Origin: Streptomyces sp. NBC_01267
GTDB lineage: Bacteria; Actinomycetota; Actinomycetes; Streptomycetales; Streptomycetaceae
Assembly: GCF_036241575.1 (NCBI RefSeq)
Contig: NZ_CP108455.1
Span: forward strand, 1,874,501 to 1,938,500
Direction of reading: 5' to 3'
Length of the DNA stretch: 64,000 nt
This document shows, piece by piece, positions 8,618 to 17,468 of the stretch (positions are counted from its first letter, which is position 1; every line of letters begins with the position of its first letter). Below the pieces are notes generated by a model that worked only from the letters and a program-made list of their open reading frames with translations, was not told the origin of the DNA and did no database searches. The position numbers and the translations under genes were made by a program.

Positions 8618-9760
8618 TCAGAGCAGCGTCCTGAGCTTCTCGGCGAGCAGGTCCCAGCGCCACTTCTCCTCGACCCAGGACCGCCCGCGGGCCCCCATCC
8701 GGCGCCGCAGCTCCGGATCCTGGAGCAGCGTGACGATCCGGTCGGCGGAGTCCTCCGCGGAGCCGCCCCGCACCACCCAGCCGGTCTCGCCGTCGAGCAC
8801 CGCGTCGGGCGCGCCGCCCGAGTCCCCCGCCACGACGGGCAGTCCGGTCGCCGAGGCCTCCAGGTAGACGATGCCGAGCCCCTCGACGTCGAGCCCGCCC
8901 CGGCGGGTGCGGCAGGGCATCGCGAAGACGTCACCGGCGCCGTAGTGCGCGGGCAGCTCCGCCCAGGGGACGGCGCCGGTGAACCGCACCGAGTCCGCGA
9001 CGCCGGTCCCGGCCGCGAGCTTGCGCAGGTCGTCGGCGTACGGTCCACCTCCGACGATCAGCAGCACCGCGTCCGGTACCCGCCGCAGGATCCGGGGCAT
9101 CGCCCGGATCAGGGTGTCCTGGCCCTTGCGCGGCACCAGCCGGGAGACGCACACGACCACCGGCCGGTCCGTGAGCCCGAGCCGCGCGCGCACCGCGTCG
9201 CCGCCCGAACCGGGGTGGAAGGTCTTCTCGTCGACGCCCGGCGGCAGTTGCACCATGCGTCCCGCGGCGGCGGGGGTCAGCGCGGCGGCGATGCGTGAGC
9301 GGGTGTACTCGCCGAGGTAGGTGAGGGTGTCGGTGCCTTCGCCGATCCGGCGCAGCAGTTGCCGCGCCGCGGGCAGCTGGGCCCAGCCCGCCTCGTGGCC
9401 GTGCGTGGTGGCGACCAGCCGCTCGGCGCCCGCCCTGCGCAGTGCGGGCGCCATCAGACCGAGCGGGGCTGCGGCGCCGAACCACACGGACGTACAGCCG
9501 TGTTCACGGAGCAGCCCGCTCGCCCGCGCGGTGACCCGCGGGGTGGGGAGCAGCATCGTCGTCCGGTCGCGTACGACCGTGAAGGGCTGCTCGGCGTCGA
9601 AGGCCGCGGTCGCCCCGGCGCCCTCGCTGCCGCGCTTCCAGGTGGAGGCGTAGACGACGAGCTGTTCGGGGTCCAGCCGCAGCGCCATGTTGTGCAGGAA
9701 CGCCTGGATCCCGCCGGGGCGGGGCGGGAAGTCGTTGGTCACGATCAAGGTCTTGTGCAT
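8618..9760 (-). CDS. GT4 glycosyltransferase (PimB-like)
   Basis: 380 aa with the GT-B fold. The N-terminus has VTNDFPPRPGGIQ, and the C-terminal half has the VSRLVPRKGQD and LLIVGGGPY segments and an E-x7-E-like region (EGLGIVYLEAS) that bind the sugar nucleotide. Family members include phosphatidylinositol mannosyltransferase PimB and other retaining mannosyl- or glucosyltransferases, so a role in envelope glycolipids is plausible; the GT87-type neighbour supports it. The ATG follows a TACTGT box (9769-9774, minus strand) by 8 nt, suggesting a leaderless mRNA. Confidence 0.92.
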   Translation of the reverse strand: MHKTLIVTNDFPPRPGGIQAFLHNMALRLDPEQLVVYASTWKRGSEGAGATAAFDAEQPFTVVRDRTTMLLPTPRVTARASGLLREHGCTSVWFGAAAPLGLMAPALRRAGAERLVATTHGHEAGWAQLPAARQLLRRIGEGTDTLTYLGEYTRSRIAAALTPAAAGRMVQLPPGVDEKTFHPGSGGDAVRARLGLTDRPVVVCVSRLVPRKGQDTLIRAMPRILRRVPDAVLLIVGGGPYADDLRKLAAGTGVADSVRFTGAVPWAELPAHYGAGDVFAMPCRTRRGGLDVEGLGIVYLEASATGLPVVAGDSGGAPDAVLDGETGWVVRGGSAEDSADRIVTLLQDPELRRRMGARGRSWVEEKWRWDLLAEKLRTLL

Positions 9761-9876
9761 CGCCGCCGACAGTACCCAACGGCCCCGCCTCGTCGCTCGG
9801 GCGCAGCCACGACGGCATCATGGCCCGGACATCTCACACATCACGGCATAGGCCGTCATTCCGGACGGGGCGGTTC

Positions 9877-11136
9877 ATGAGGGGCGTACGCGGCGGCACC
9901 GGACTCGCTCTCCTGGTCTGGGCGCTCACCAGGACCCTGCTGCTGCTCTGCGTCCTCGGCGTGCTGACCGTGCCCGGCGTGGACGTCACCGCCGATGTCT
10001 CGGTGACGTACCACGGCTGGTACGAGGTGCTGAGGACCGGCACCTTCCCGCTCTCCGACGTCACCTGGCAGTACCCGCCCGGCACGGCCCTCGCGATCCT
10101 GGCGCCCGCGGTGCTGCCGTTCCTCGGCTACGCGTCGGCCTTCTTCGTCCTGGCCCTCCTCGCCGACGCGGTGGTCCTCGGCCTCCTGAGCTACGCGGCG
10201 CGGCGGCCGGGCAAGCGGTCCGCCGGGGTCTGGGTGTGGGTCGTGGGCGTACCGCTGCTGGGGCCGACCTCGTACGCCCGGTACGACGTGATGGTGACCG
10301 CCGTGGCGGTCGCCGCGCTGCTGGCAGGGGCCCGCCGGCCGCGCACGCTGGGCGCACTGGCCGCGCTGGGCGCGCTGCTGAAGGTCTGGCCCGCGCTGCT
10401 GCTCGCGGGGACGCCCCGCGGCCGTGTCACCCGGGTGTCCTGGATCTCGTTCGCGGCCACGGCAGCGGCCCTGCTGCTGCTCTTCGGCGTCACGATGCCG
10501 GGCGCGTTCGCCTTCCTCACCTTCCAGCGCGACCGGGGCACCGAGGTCGAGTCGCTGGGCGGTCTGGTCTTCCAGGTCGCCCGGCACCACGGCTGGCAGG
10601 GGCAGGTGGCCCTGCACTACGGGTCGGTGGAGTTCATCGGCCCGTACGTCCCGGTGGTGAGCGCCGTCGCGCTGGGCCTGTCGGTGGTGGCCTTCGGCTG
10701 GCTGCTGCTGTGGCGGCTGCGGGCCAGGGAGTTCACCGCGAGCACCCCGTGCGACGCGGCGTTCACCGCGGTCCTGCTCTTCACCACGACGAGCCGGGTG
10801 ATCAGCCCCCAGTACCTGATCTGGCTGGTCGGACTCGCCGCCGTCTGTCTGGTCTTCCGTACGAGCCGGATGGCCGTCCCCGCCTGTCTGGTGCTGGCCG
10901 CCACCGCTGTCACGTTCCTGGAGTTCCCGCTGGGTTTCGACCATGTGGTGGCCGGGGATCCGACCGGTCTGGTGCTGATGTTCGTACGCAACGGGCTGCT
11001 GGTCGCCGCGTGTCCGGTCGCCGCCCGGCAGCTGTGGCGGCACACGGTCCCGGGGCCCCGGGACCGGGCCCGCCAGGGCGACCCGGGCCGGGACGACCAC
11101 GGGGCGGGCGCCCCGCTCAGCCCAGTTGTGCCTTGA
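9877..11136 (+). CDS. GT87/DUF2029-type polytopic membrane glycosyltransferase
   Basis: About 419 aa, with roughly ten hydrophobic segments and a short loop carrying the WYEVLRTGTFPLSDVTWQYPP stretch after the first helix, typical of polyprenyl-phosphate-mannose-dependent GT-C enzymes (GT87). These act on the outer side of the membrane. An in-frame ATG at 9820 would add 19 polar residues. The 9877 ATG is preferred because the first membrane helix follows at once and a GGGG stretch precedes it. It is divergent from the GT4 gene and overlaps the convergent lipoprotein gene by 20 bp. Confidence 0.82.
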   Translation: MRGVRGGTGLALLVWALTRTLLLLCVLGVLTVPGVDVTADVSVTYHGWYEVLRTGTFPLSDVTWQYPPGTALAILAPAVLPFLGYASAFFVLALLADAVVLGLLSYAARRPGKRSAGVWVWVVGVPLLGPTSYARYDVMVTAVAVAALLAGARRPRTLGALAALGALLKVWPALLLAGTPRGRVTRVSWISFAATAAALLLLFGVTMPGAFAFLTFQRDRGTEVESLGGLVFQVARHHGWQGQVALHYGSVEFIGPYVPVVSAVALGLSVVAFGWLLLWRLRAREFTASTPCDAAFTAVLLFTTTSRVISPQYLIWLVGLAAVCLVFRTSRMAVPACLVLAATAVTFLEFPLGFDHVVAGDPTGLVLMFVRNGLLVAACPVAARQLWRHTVPGPRDRARQGDPGRDDHGAGAPLSPVVP

Positions 11137-12340
11137 GATACTCCCGCCACCGCGCGGTGAAGTCCGCCAGGTCCGTGCCGAGCACCGTGTTCAGGGCCGC
11201 CTCCACCGCGCCGTCACGCCGCTCGTGCGCGCCGACGGCGCGGTAGAAGTCCGTCAGCTTCTGTTCGCCCCAGTGCCCGGCGATCATCCGGCAGGCGAGC
11301 CAGCCGCCCTCGTACGCCCGCGCGAGCCGGTCCGCGTCGTCGCTGAAGCCGAAGTCCGCGTCGGTGGGCAGCGCGGCGGGCAGTTCACCGCTGCGGACGG
11401 CCCGTTGGAGCTCGGGGGCCGCTTCCCGCGGGGTGGTGTCCGTGCCCCGGTAGGCGGCCCAATCCGCGAACCCTTCGGAGAGCCAGAGCGGGGTCGCCGC
11501 CGAGGTCTGGGCACGGGTGGCGACATGCGTGGTCTCGTGGGTGAGGACCACCTGCTTTCCCCGCTCGCTCAGGGTCGCGTACGCCTCGGGATTGACGATC
11601 ACCCGGTCCGCCGGTGCGGCGCTCGAACCGCCCGCCTCCCCCGTGGTGACGGCCGCGATGCCCTGGTAGGTGGCGGCGGGCGAGCCGAGCAGGGCGCCCA
11701 TCGCGTCCAGCGAGGACGGGACCAGCACCACGACCCGGTCGGCCCAGGTGCCGTGCCAGGCCGACTCGACGGCCGGGACGGCACGGTCCGCGACGGCCGC
11801 CACCTGCCGCAGCAGCTGCGGGCGTTGGCCGACCCCGAGCACCAGGCTGTGCTTGCCCTCGGCGGTCTCCACCCGGCCCTGCTGCCAGAGCTGCTGGCCG
11901 GTGCCCCGGTCCGGGCTGTCCCCGTCGATGTACCAGCGGCCGTCCCGCTCGACCAGGGCCAGCGTGCGTCCGGCGGCCACCGGCGCGCTGTCGTAGCCCT
12001 CGATCCGGTAACGCAGCTCGACCCGGGCCGTGGCCGTGGAGCCCTGGCGCCGTACGTCCTCCAGGCTGTACTGCCAGGAGCGCAGCGGCACCGCGGCCAG
12101 ATTGCGGAACTCCGCGCGCTGGGCCGTCAGCAGCCCCTTCGCCCGGGGGTCGACCACCGCCAGATATCCGCTCTCGTCACGGTGCACGACGGCGGCGGCC
12201 CGGCGGTCCAGCGTCTGCCGGATGTCGCGGTCCGTGGTGTCGGGCGCGGCGGGCGCGCCGCACGCCGAGACGAGCAGCAGCACGGCGAGGCCACCGCCCA
12301 CCGTGTGTGTGCGCCGTGTCCCGCACCGCCGACCTGCCAT
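11117..12340 (-). CDS. lipoprotein with gluzincin (HExxH) peptidase motif
   Basis: 407 aa. The signal peptide ends in a lipobox (LLLVSAC), so the protein is predicted to be a lipid-anchored extracytoplasmic lipoprotein. An NTF2-like region precedes a C-terminal domain with HETTH (His268-His272) followed by SEGFADW (Glu289), the spacing of gluzincin metallopeptidases (peptidase MA-like). It may cleave a cell-surface protein, but no substrate is known. The start ATG has a TACGAT box (12348-12353, minus strand) 7 nt upstream, supporting this start over one 21 nt further out. Confidence 0.85.
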   Translation of the reverse strand: MAGRRCGTRRTHTVGGGLAVLLLVSACGAPAAPDTTDRDIRQTLDRRAAAVVHRDESGYLAVVDPRAKGLLTAQRAEFRNLAAVPLRSWQYSLEDVRRQGSTATARVELRYRIEGYDSAPVAAGRTLALVERDGRWYIDGDSPDRGTGQQLWQQGRVETAEGKHSLVLGVGQRPQLLRQVAAVADRAVPAVESAWHGTWADRVVVLVPSSLDAMGALLGSPAATYQGIAAVTTGEAGGSSAAPADRVIVNPEAYATLSERGKQVVLTHETTHVATRAQTSAATPLWLSEGFADWAAYRGTDTTPREAAPELQRAVRSGELPAALPTDADFGFSDDADRLARAYEGGWLACRMIAGHWGEQKLTDFYRAVGAHERRDGAVEAALNTVLGTDLADFTARWREYLKAQLG

Positions 12341-12373
12341 GCCGCCGATCGTACGGGGCACGGTCCGGGCAGC

Positions 12374-13399
12374 TCAGACGCGTGTCACCGAGGAGACGGG
12401 CATCATGCCGACCGGGTCGTACCGCACGGTGGCCCCCGGATGCGGCGCGTGCACGACCTGGCCGTTGCCCACGTACATCGCGACATGGCTGGCGTCGCTG
12501 CGGTACACCACGAGGTCACCGGGCCGGGCCTGGGAGAGCGGGATCCGCTGTCCCGCGTACCGCTGCTCCTGCGAGGTGCGGGGCAGCGCGACACCCGCGT
12601 GCGCGTACGCCCACTGCATCAGACCCGAACAGTCGAATCCTGACGGGCCGTTGGCGCCCCAGACGTACGGTCTGCCGACGGCGCTGCGGGCCGCGAGCAC
12701 GGCGGCGGCGGCCCGTCCCGACGTCGGCAGGACGCCGAGCGCGGGCATCTCGTCCCGGTCGTCCGAGCGGGAGACCTCGTCGTACCGGGCGCGCTGTGCG
12801 GACGGCAGCGCCTCCAGCAGGCTGCGGGCCCGCGCCAGCTTGTCCTCGACCGTCCGTTTGTGGCGGGCGACTTCGGTCCGGCTCTGCCGGAGCTCGGCGA
12901 GTTTGTGGTCGGCGTCGGCACGCTGCTGCACGAGCCTGCGCCGGGCCTGCTGGAACCGGTGCAGCTGTCCCGCCCGGTAGTCGCCGATCTGCTCCAGGGC
13001 CACGGCCTTGTCGAGGTACGAGTCGGGGTCGGAGGAGAGCAGCAGCGCGAGCGTGGGATCGATGGCCCCGGCACGGTACTGGGCCCCGGCGAGCGCGCCG
13101 AGTGCCCCGCGCATCTGGTTGATGTGCTCCTGGCTGCGGGCGACGCCGTCCTGCGCGTCGGTGACTTCCCGGCGGAGCCGGCCGGCCCGTTCGTCGGCCT
13201 GGTCGTACAGCTGGGTGGCCCGCTCGGCCTGCGCGTACAGACCGTCGACCTTGGCCCGTGCGGTCACGGCGGTGTCCCGGGGCTCCGCGCCGGCCGGTGC
13301 GGCACCGAGACCGGCCGCGGCCGTCGCCAGCGCGGCGGACAGCACAGTGGCCCGGGTGCTCCGGGCGAGGCCGGACTGGGTGACACGGCGATGGGACAC
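12374..13399 (-). CDS. NlpC/P60 (C40) peptidoglycan endopeptidase
   Basis: 341 aa. A secretion signal (about residues 1-38, ending AGAEP) is followed by a long coiled-coil region (about 45-190) and a C-terminal NlpC/P60 domain. The catalytic Cys257 lies in FDCSGLMQWAY, and the His in SHVAMYVGNG. These enzymes cut the D-Glu-mDAP bond in stem peptides and act in growth and separation. It starts with GTG (an adjacent upstream GTG is possible) after a GGAAGGAG site that is rather distant. It is a paralogue of the next C40 gene upstream. Confidence 0.92.
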   Translation of the reverse strand: MSHRRVTQSGLARSTRATVLSAALATAAAGLGAAPAGAEPRDTAVTARAKVDGLYAQAERATQLYDQADERAGRLRREVTDAQDGVARSQEHINQMRGALGALAGAQYRAGAIDPTLALLLSSDPDSYLDKAVALEQIGDYRAGQLHRFQQARRRLVQQRADADHKLAELRQSRTEVARHKRTVEDKLARARSLLEALPSAQRARYDEVSRSDDRDEMPALGVLPTSGRAAAAVLAARSAVGRPYVWGANGPSGFDCSGLMQWAYAHAGVALPRTSQEQRYAGQRIPLSQARPGDLVVYRSDASHVAMYVGNGQVVHAPHPGATVRYDPVGMMPVSSVTRV

Positions 13400-13532
13400 C
13401 ACAGGAGCCGCACTCCTTCCGCTGCGTGCGGTCCCTGCCGCCCCGATGGGCGGACCGGTTGCCGGGAACCGCACCCGGACAGTAGCCGTGCGACCACGCA
13501 GTGGCCAAAGACCCGCGGCACGCGCAAAACGA

Positions 13533-13568
13533 CGCCCCGCCGGAGACCACAAGGTCACCGACGGGGCG
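13533..13568 (-). terminator. terminator of the upstream C40 peptidase gene
   Basis: The sequence folds into a GC-rich hairpin of about 16 bp with two mismatches and an ACAA/TTGT tetraloop, 72 nt beyond the stop of the 13640-14668 gene and ahead of the next gene's promoter region. Confidence 0.6.
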
Positions 13569-13639
13569 GGCAGTCAGCGAGCGGCACCGGAATTCGCCCG
13601 ATTGGGCGGTGTCGGGGACGCCGGGCGGAGCGGTTCGCG

Positions 13640-14668
13640 TCAGCCGATGCGGACGCCGAACTGGAAGGGCATGTTGCCGATCGCCTCGTACCGGACGTTG
13701 GCACCGGTGCGCGGTGCGTGCAGCACCATGCCGTTGCCCGCGTACAGGCCGATGTGGTGCAGGTCGCCGTAGAAGAGCACCAGGTCGCCGGGCTTGAGCG
13801 CGCTCTGCGAGTAGATCCGCTGACCGGCGTTGGCCTGGGTCTGCGAGGTGCGCGGGAGGGAGACGTTGGCCTGCCCGTACGCCCACTGCGTCAGCCCCGA
13901 GCAGTCCCACGAGGCCATACCGGTGGCACTGTACTGATAGGGCTTGCCTATCTGGGTCTTGGCGGCGTTGAGCGCGACGCCGCCACGGGCGGACGCCGGG
14001 ACGTCGTTGCCCAGGTCGGCGCGGGAGCTGGCCCGGTTGGCACGGGTGTTGTCCGCGGTGATCGCGTCCCGCTCGGCGGCGGTGAGGCTCTGCAGCAGCT
14101 TCCGGGACTCGGCCAGCTTGCCCTGGACCGCCTGCTTGTTCTCCGCGAGCTTCTTACGCGTCGACGCGAGGTCCTTCAGCTTGTCCTGCGCCTCGGAACG
14201 CTGCTGGGCGAGAGTCCGCTGCTTGGCCTGGATCTTCTTGAGCGCGTCGGCCTGCTGCGTGCTCAACTGGTCCTGAGCCGTGGCCCTGTCGAGGAAGTTG
14301 TCCGGGTCGGACGAGAGGAACAGCTGCACGGACGGGTCGATACCACCCGAACGGTACTGCGCACTCGCCATCGAACCGAGCTGCCCACGGAGCTTGTTGA
14401 GCTCCTGCTGACCACGCGCGACCGTGTCCTGGAGATCGCCGACCTGCTTCTTCAGCTTGTCCTGCTGCTCCTGGGCCCCGTTCAGCTTCTCGGTGGCCTT
14501 CTCCGTGTCCTCGGAGAGCTTGTCGACCTGGGCCTTGACCTCGCTCTTGGTCGGCTTCGGGTCGGCGTGCGCGGCCTGGGAGGTCAGGGCCACGGCTGCG
14601 GCAGCGGTCGCGGTGAGCACGGTCACACGAGTGCGACTCGCAGGCTTGGGTCGACGGTGGGACGCCAC
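13640..14668 (-). CDS. NlpC/P60 (C40) peptidoglycan endopeptidase, second copy
   Basis: 342 aa. It has a signal peptide (ending QAAHAD near residue 35), a Lys/Gln-rich coiled coil (about 40-200) and a C-terminal NlpC/P60 domain with Cys256 (WDCSGLTQWAY) and a His in HHIGLYAGNG. The layout is the same as the neighbour, including a similar linker and the PRTSQ segment, indicating an old tandem duplication. It starts with GTG preceded by AAGGAG. A hairpin and a possible 10-codon leader ORF lie just upstream, so translation or transcription may be regulated. Confidence 0.93.
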   Translation of the reverse strand: MASHRRPKPASRTRVTVLTATAAAAVALTSQAAHADPKPTKSEVKAQVDKLSEDTEKATEKLNGAQEQQDKLKKQVGDLQDTVARGQQELNKLRGQLGSMASAQYRSGGIDPSVQLFLSSDPDNFLDRATAQDQLSTQQADALKKIQAKQRTLAQQRSEAQDKLKDLASTRKKLAENKQAVQGKLAESRKLLQSLTAAERDAITADNTRANRASSRADLGNDVPASARGGVALNAAKTQIGKPYQYSATGMASWDCSGLTQWAYGQANVSLPRTSQTQANAGQRIYSQSALKPGDLVLFYGDLHHIGLYAGNGMVLHAPRTGANVRYEAIGNMPFQFGVRIG

Positions 14669-14692
14669 GGAGGCGAGCTCCTTCTTCCTCAG

Positions 14693-14746
14693 CCGCCGAG
14701 CACGCAGGTCAACTCACGTGCTCCTCGGCGGTTCCTCCGCTGCCAC
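14693..14746 (-). promoter_or_regulatory. structured leader with possible 10-codon ORF before the C40 gene
   Basis: On the minus strand, a GTG at 14746-14744 opens a short frame encoding VAAEEPPRST and stops at 14714. Its 3' half forms the left arm of a hairpin (14693-14731): a 7-bp and a 5-bp helix separated by a 3-nt bulge, with a 12-nt loop. The hairpin ends about 13 nt before the AAGGAG ribosome site. No good Shine-Dalgarno is seen for the leader frame itself. Confidence 0.4.
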
Positions 14747-14940
14747 CCCGAATGAGTGATCAACCGCGCGAAGGTTCGATGGCCGACCATAGTGACCCTC
14801 TTGTGATCAGTTCAAATCCCGATGCCGAAAATCTCGGTCATCGACTGCATTCTTTACATACACCGCACGCACAGTAGCGGTCACTTGACGGTGCGCAGAC
14901 CATCAGGCACCCCGAAGTGGGGCATGCCGCACAGGAGTTA

Positions 14941-16305
14941 CTAGACGCGCGAAAGCCGCTTCAGCAACATGACGGACGCCACGGGCCTGGCGCCCGCCCT
15001 GGCCACCCCGTCGGCCACCTCACGGTCGGTCGAAACGACCACCACGGGGCGGCCCGAAGGCTCCGCCCGGACCAGCTGGCGGATCACCTCGTCGGCGGTC
15101 ACTCCCGGCTTGCTGAACAGCACCCGCACCCCGCGCGGCGGCGCGAGCAGCACCGGCGCCGCCAGCTCCGCCCCGTCGAAGACACAGGTCATCTCGGCGC
15201 CCGTCTGCGCGGCGAGCATGGACAGACCGCCGAGGAGGCGCAGCCGCTGCTTCTCCAGCGGCAGCTGCGGGTAGCCGGTCTTGGTGACGTTGTAGCCGTC
15301 CACCACCAGGTGCGCCTGCGGCAGCGAGAGCAGTTGGTCGAGCAGGGCCGGGTCGGTGTCCGAGAGCGCCCTGGCCGCGATGTCCTTGGGCGAGAGCCTG
15401 CCCGGCTCCACCGCGTCGACGGAGTCGGCGGGGCGCAACGTGGACGGCGGCAGGGCCAGTTCGCGCCGCAGCCCCTGGGCCGCGTCCAGCACCGTGTCGA
15501 GGAGCAGCCGGAGCCGCATGTCCTCGACGGAGCGCCCTTCGCGTACGGCACGACGGCCGGCCTCCACGGAGGCCTCCGCCTCACCGAGCCGCGCCTTCAG
15601 CCGCCGCGACTCGCTCTCCGCCGCGGCGACCCTGGCCGCCGCCTCGGACTTGATGGTGTCGATCTCGGAACCGGTGCGGCGCAGCGCCGCCTCACCCCGC
15701 TTCACATCGCTCTGGGCGCTGCGCAGTTTGCGCTGAAGCGATTCGGCATCCTTGCGGGCCGCGTCCAGTTCCGCGCGCAGCCGCTCGTTCTCGGTCCGGG
15801 TCTGCGCCCTCGCCTCGGCGAGCTCCTCGCGCAGCTGCTCCAGCTCGCGCTGAGCCGCCTCGTCCGCCCGCTCGGCGTCGGCGCGCTGCGCCTCCTCGCC
15901 TGCCGCGGCGACCAGCTTCACCCAGCCCGCGGGGCGCAGCACGTACGCCGCGGCGGCCACATCGACAGGATCGGCCGCGGCCGGCGGCGAGCCCGCTTCG
16001 AGTGCATCGGCGAGCTCCGGCTGGGACGCCTTGAGCCGCTCGCCGATGCGCTGCCGGAACAGCGGGTCGCCCTCCAGGGCCGCCGCCATCGCGTTGCCCG
16101 CGAACTTGGCACGCCGGGTGGGGGTGAACCGGGCGTACTGCCGCAGCTGCGACGGAAGTTCGACGACGGTCAGCTCTCCGAAGGCGTCGGAAACGAGTGC
16201 GACGACCCGGCGCCGCACCCCTTCCGGCAACGGGCGGTCGAGCGCCTCGGCCACGTCACCGGCCGCGTCGGCCGGCTCCGCACCGCCCGCAGGCTCCTCC
16301 ACCAT
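14941..16305 (-). CDS. NYN-domain (PIN-like) RNA-binding/nuclease protein with coiled coil
   Basis: 454 aa. Residues about 1-150 are helical. They are followed by a long Ala/Glu/Arg-rich coiled coil (about 155-255) and a C-terminal NYN domain (YacP-like, about 310-454) beginning LVVDGYNVTKTGYP, with further acidic residues in VFDGAE, VTADEVI and VSTDREVADG. The Asp residues at DGYN, FDGAE, ADEV and TDRE are those expected to bind metal, so RNase activity is plausible. There is no signal peptide. The RNA target is unknown. The next gene downstream has its own leader, so cotranscription is uncertain. Confidence 0.88.
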   Translation of the reverse strand: MVEEPAGGAEPADAAGDVAEALDRPLPEGVRRRVVALVSDAFGELTVVELPSQLRQYARFTPTRRAKFAGNAMAAALEGDPLFRQRIGERLKASQPELADALEAGSPPAAADPVDVAAAAYVLRPAGWVKLVAAAGEEAQRADAERADEAAQRELEQLREELAEARAQTRTENERLRAELDAARKDAESLQRKLRSAQSDVKRGEAALRRTGSEIDTIKSEAAARVAAAESESRRLKARLGEAEASVEAGRRAVREGRSVEDMRLRLLLDTVLDAAQGLRRELALPPSTLRPADSVDAVEPGRLSPKDIAARALSDTDPALLDQLLSLPQAHLVVDGYNVTKTGYPQLPLEKQRLRLLGGLSMLAAQTGAEMTCVFDGAELAAPVLLAPPRGVRVLFSKPGVTADEVIRQLVRAEPSGRPVVVVSTDREVADGVARAGARPVASVMLLKRLSRV

Positions 16306-16340
16306 CCGTCACCCCACTGTTCACTCTTCAGCGGGCTCCC

Positions 16341-16583
16341 TCAGGAGCCGCCACCCGGCCTGTCCACCAGCTCGATCTGGTCCACCGCGTTGCACCAGCG
16401 GCACCGCACCGACTCGATGGTCTCACTGACCACCTCGCGTTCCTCGACCTTGGGCTCACCGGCCAGGTCCAGATGCATGTACTCGACAACCTTCGACGAG
16501 CGGGTCACATCGAAACGGGTGAGATTGCCGCAGAGTGTGCAGCGCCACCGGGTATCGGCGGTCGGCATGGGAACCGTCGTCAT
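16341..16583 (-). CDS. small zinc-ribbon protein
   Basis: 80 aa with two CxxC knuckles, CTLCGN near residue 15 and CRWCN near 61, making a likely zinc ribbon. A charged linker (KVEEREVVSET) lies between. GAGG precedes the ATG at usual distance. It is conserved in Streptomyces as far as I can tell, but the function is unknown. It lies 35 nt upstream of the NYN gene on the same strand and may be cotranscribed. Confidence 0.82.
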   Translation of the reverse strand: MTTVPMPTADTRWRCTLCGNLTRFDVTRSSKVVEYMHLDLAGEPKVEEREVVSETIESVRCRWCNAVDQIELVDRPGGGS

Positions 16584-16754
16584 ACGTGCCGTCCTCTTCG
16601 TTCGTCGTGCGTCGGTCGCGGTGCGCCATCGAACTGCGGATGTACTCCCCGTAACCCTACGGCCTCGCGGGTACCCAGGGGGGAGGCCTGTGGACGGTAC
16701 GGAGTCCGGCGAGGCGGTCTGCCCGATTCGGTCCCGTTAAGCCATGCTCTGTGC

Positions 16755-17468
16755 ATGCTCAAGCAGTGGGACGCGCCCAAGGGTCCGGTGGTGACGTACG
16801 GCCTGATCGGCGTCTGCTGCGTCGTCTTCCTCATCAGCCCCGTCTCCGGGTTCGACCCGACGTACGGCACCGGCGACAACCTGCTCGCCGCCCAGAGCGC
16901 CTACTTCGAACGCTGGGGCGTCGTCCCCACCGAACTGATGAGCGGCACACCGGGAGCGCTGCTCACACCGTTCACCGCGCTGTTCGTCCACGCGAACTGG
17001 CTGCACCTGCTCGGGAACATGCTGTTCCTCTACGTCTTCGGGGCGATGGCCGAGGAACGCATGGGGCGGCTGCACTTCGCCGTCTTCTACCTCGTGAGCG
17101 GCTACCTCGCCCTGTCGGCCTACGCGCTCACCCACTCCGGGTCCGACCAGACCCTGGTGGGCGCATCGGGTGCGATCTCGGCGGTGCTCGGGGCGTTCCT
17201 GAGTCTCTTCCCGAAGGCCCGGGTCACCAGCATCTTCCCGTTCCTGCTGTTCCTGCCGCTGCGCTTCCCCGCCTGGATCGTGCTGGTCTTCTGGTTCGTG
17301 CTCCAGTGGCTGGCGGCCCGGCAGCAGACCGGCACCGGCCCCGGTGTCGCCTACACGGCACACCTCGCCGGGTTCTCGCTGGGCTTCGCCTACGCCGCGG
17401 CGCGGTACTGGCGTACGACTAGAGTGAAACTCCCAGCGACGGCCACCGAGGGAGAAAGCAAGCCGTGA
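16755..17468 (+). CDS. rhomboid-family intramembrane serine protease
   Basis: 237 aa, about six to seven membrane helices. Rhomboid hallmarks are present: HANWLHLLGNM in helix 2, the catalytic Ser138 in GASGAISAVLG, and His203 in the last helices (AHLAGFSLGF). It cleaves membrane protein substrates within the bilayer; the substrates are unknown. The start ATG is preceded by a CATGCT box 6 nt away and no Shine-Dalgarno. It overlaps the next gene by 4 nt (GTGA), so the two are probably coupled. Confidence 0.93.
   Translation: MLKQWDAPKGPVVTYGLIGVCCVVFLISPVSGFDPTYGTGDNLLAAQSAYFERWGVVPTELMSGTPGALLTPFTALFVHANWLHLLGNMLFLYVFGAMAEERMGRLHFAVFYLVSGYLALSAYALTHSGSDQTLVGASGAISAVLGAFLSLFPKARVTSIFPFLLFLPLRFPAWIVLVFWFVLQWLAARQQTGTGPGVAYTAHLAGFSLGFAYAAARYWRTTRVKLPATATEGESKP

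Noticed and set aside
13400..13532. Small gene between the two C40 peptidases
   Set aside because: Open frames here are short shadows without ribosome sites; the region fits a promoter and leader.
14669..14940. Canonical ydaO (cyclic di-AMP) riboswitch before the C40 peptidase
   Set aside because: Such riboswitches precede some Streptomyces cell-wall hydrolases, but I cannot find the conserved ydaO core sequences here; only a simple hairpin and short frame are seen.
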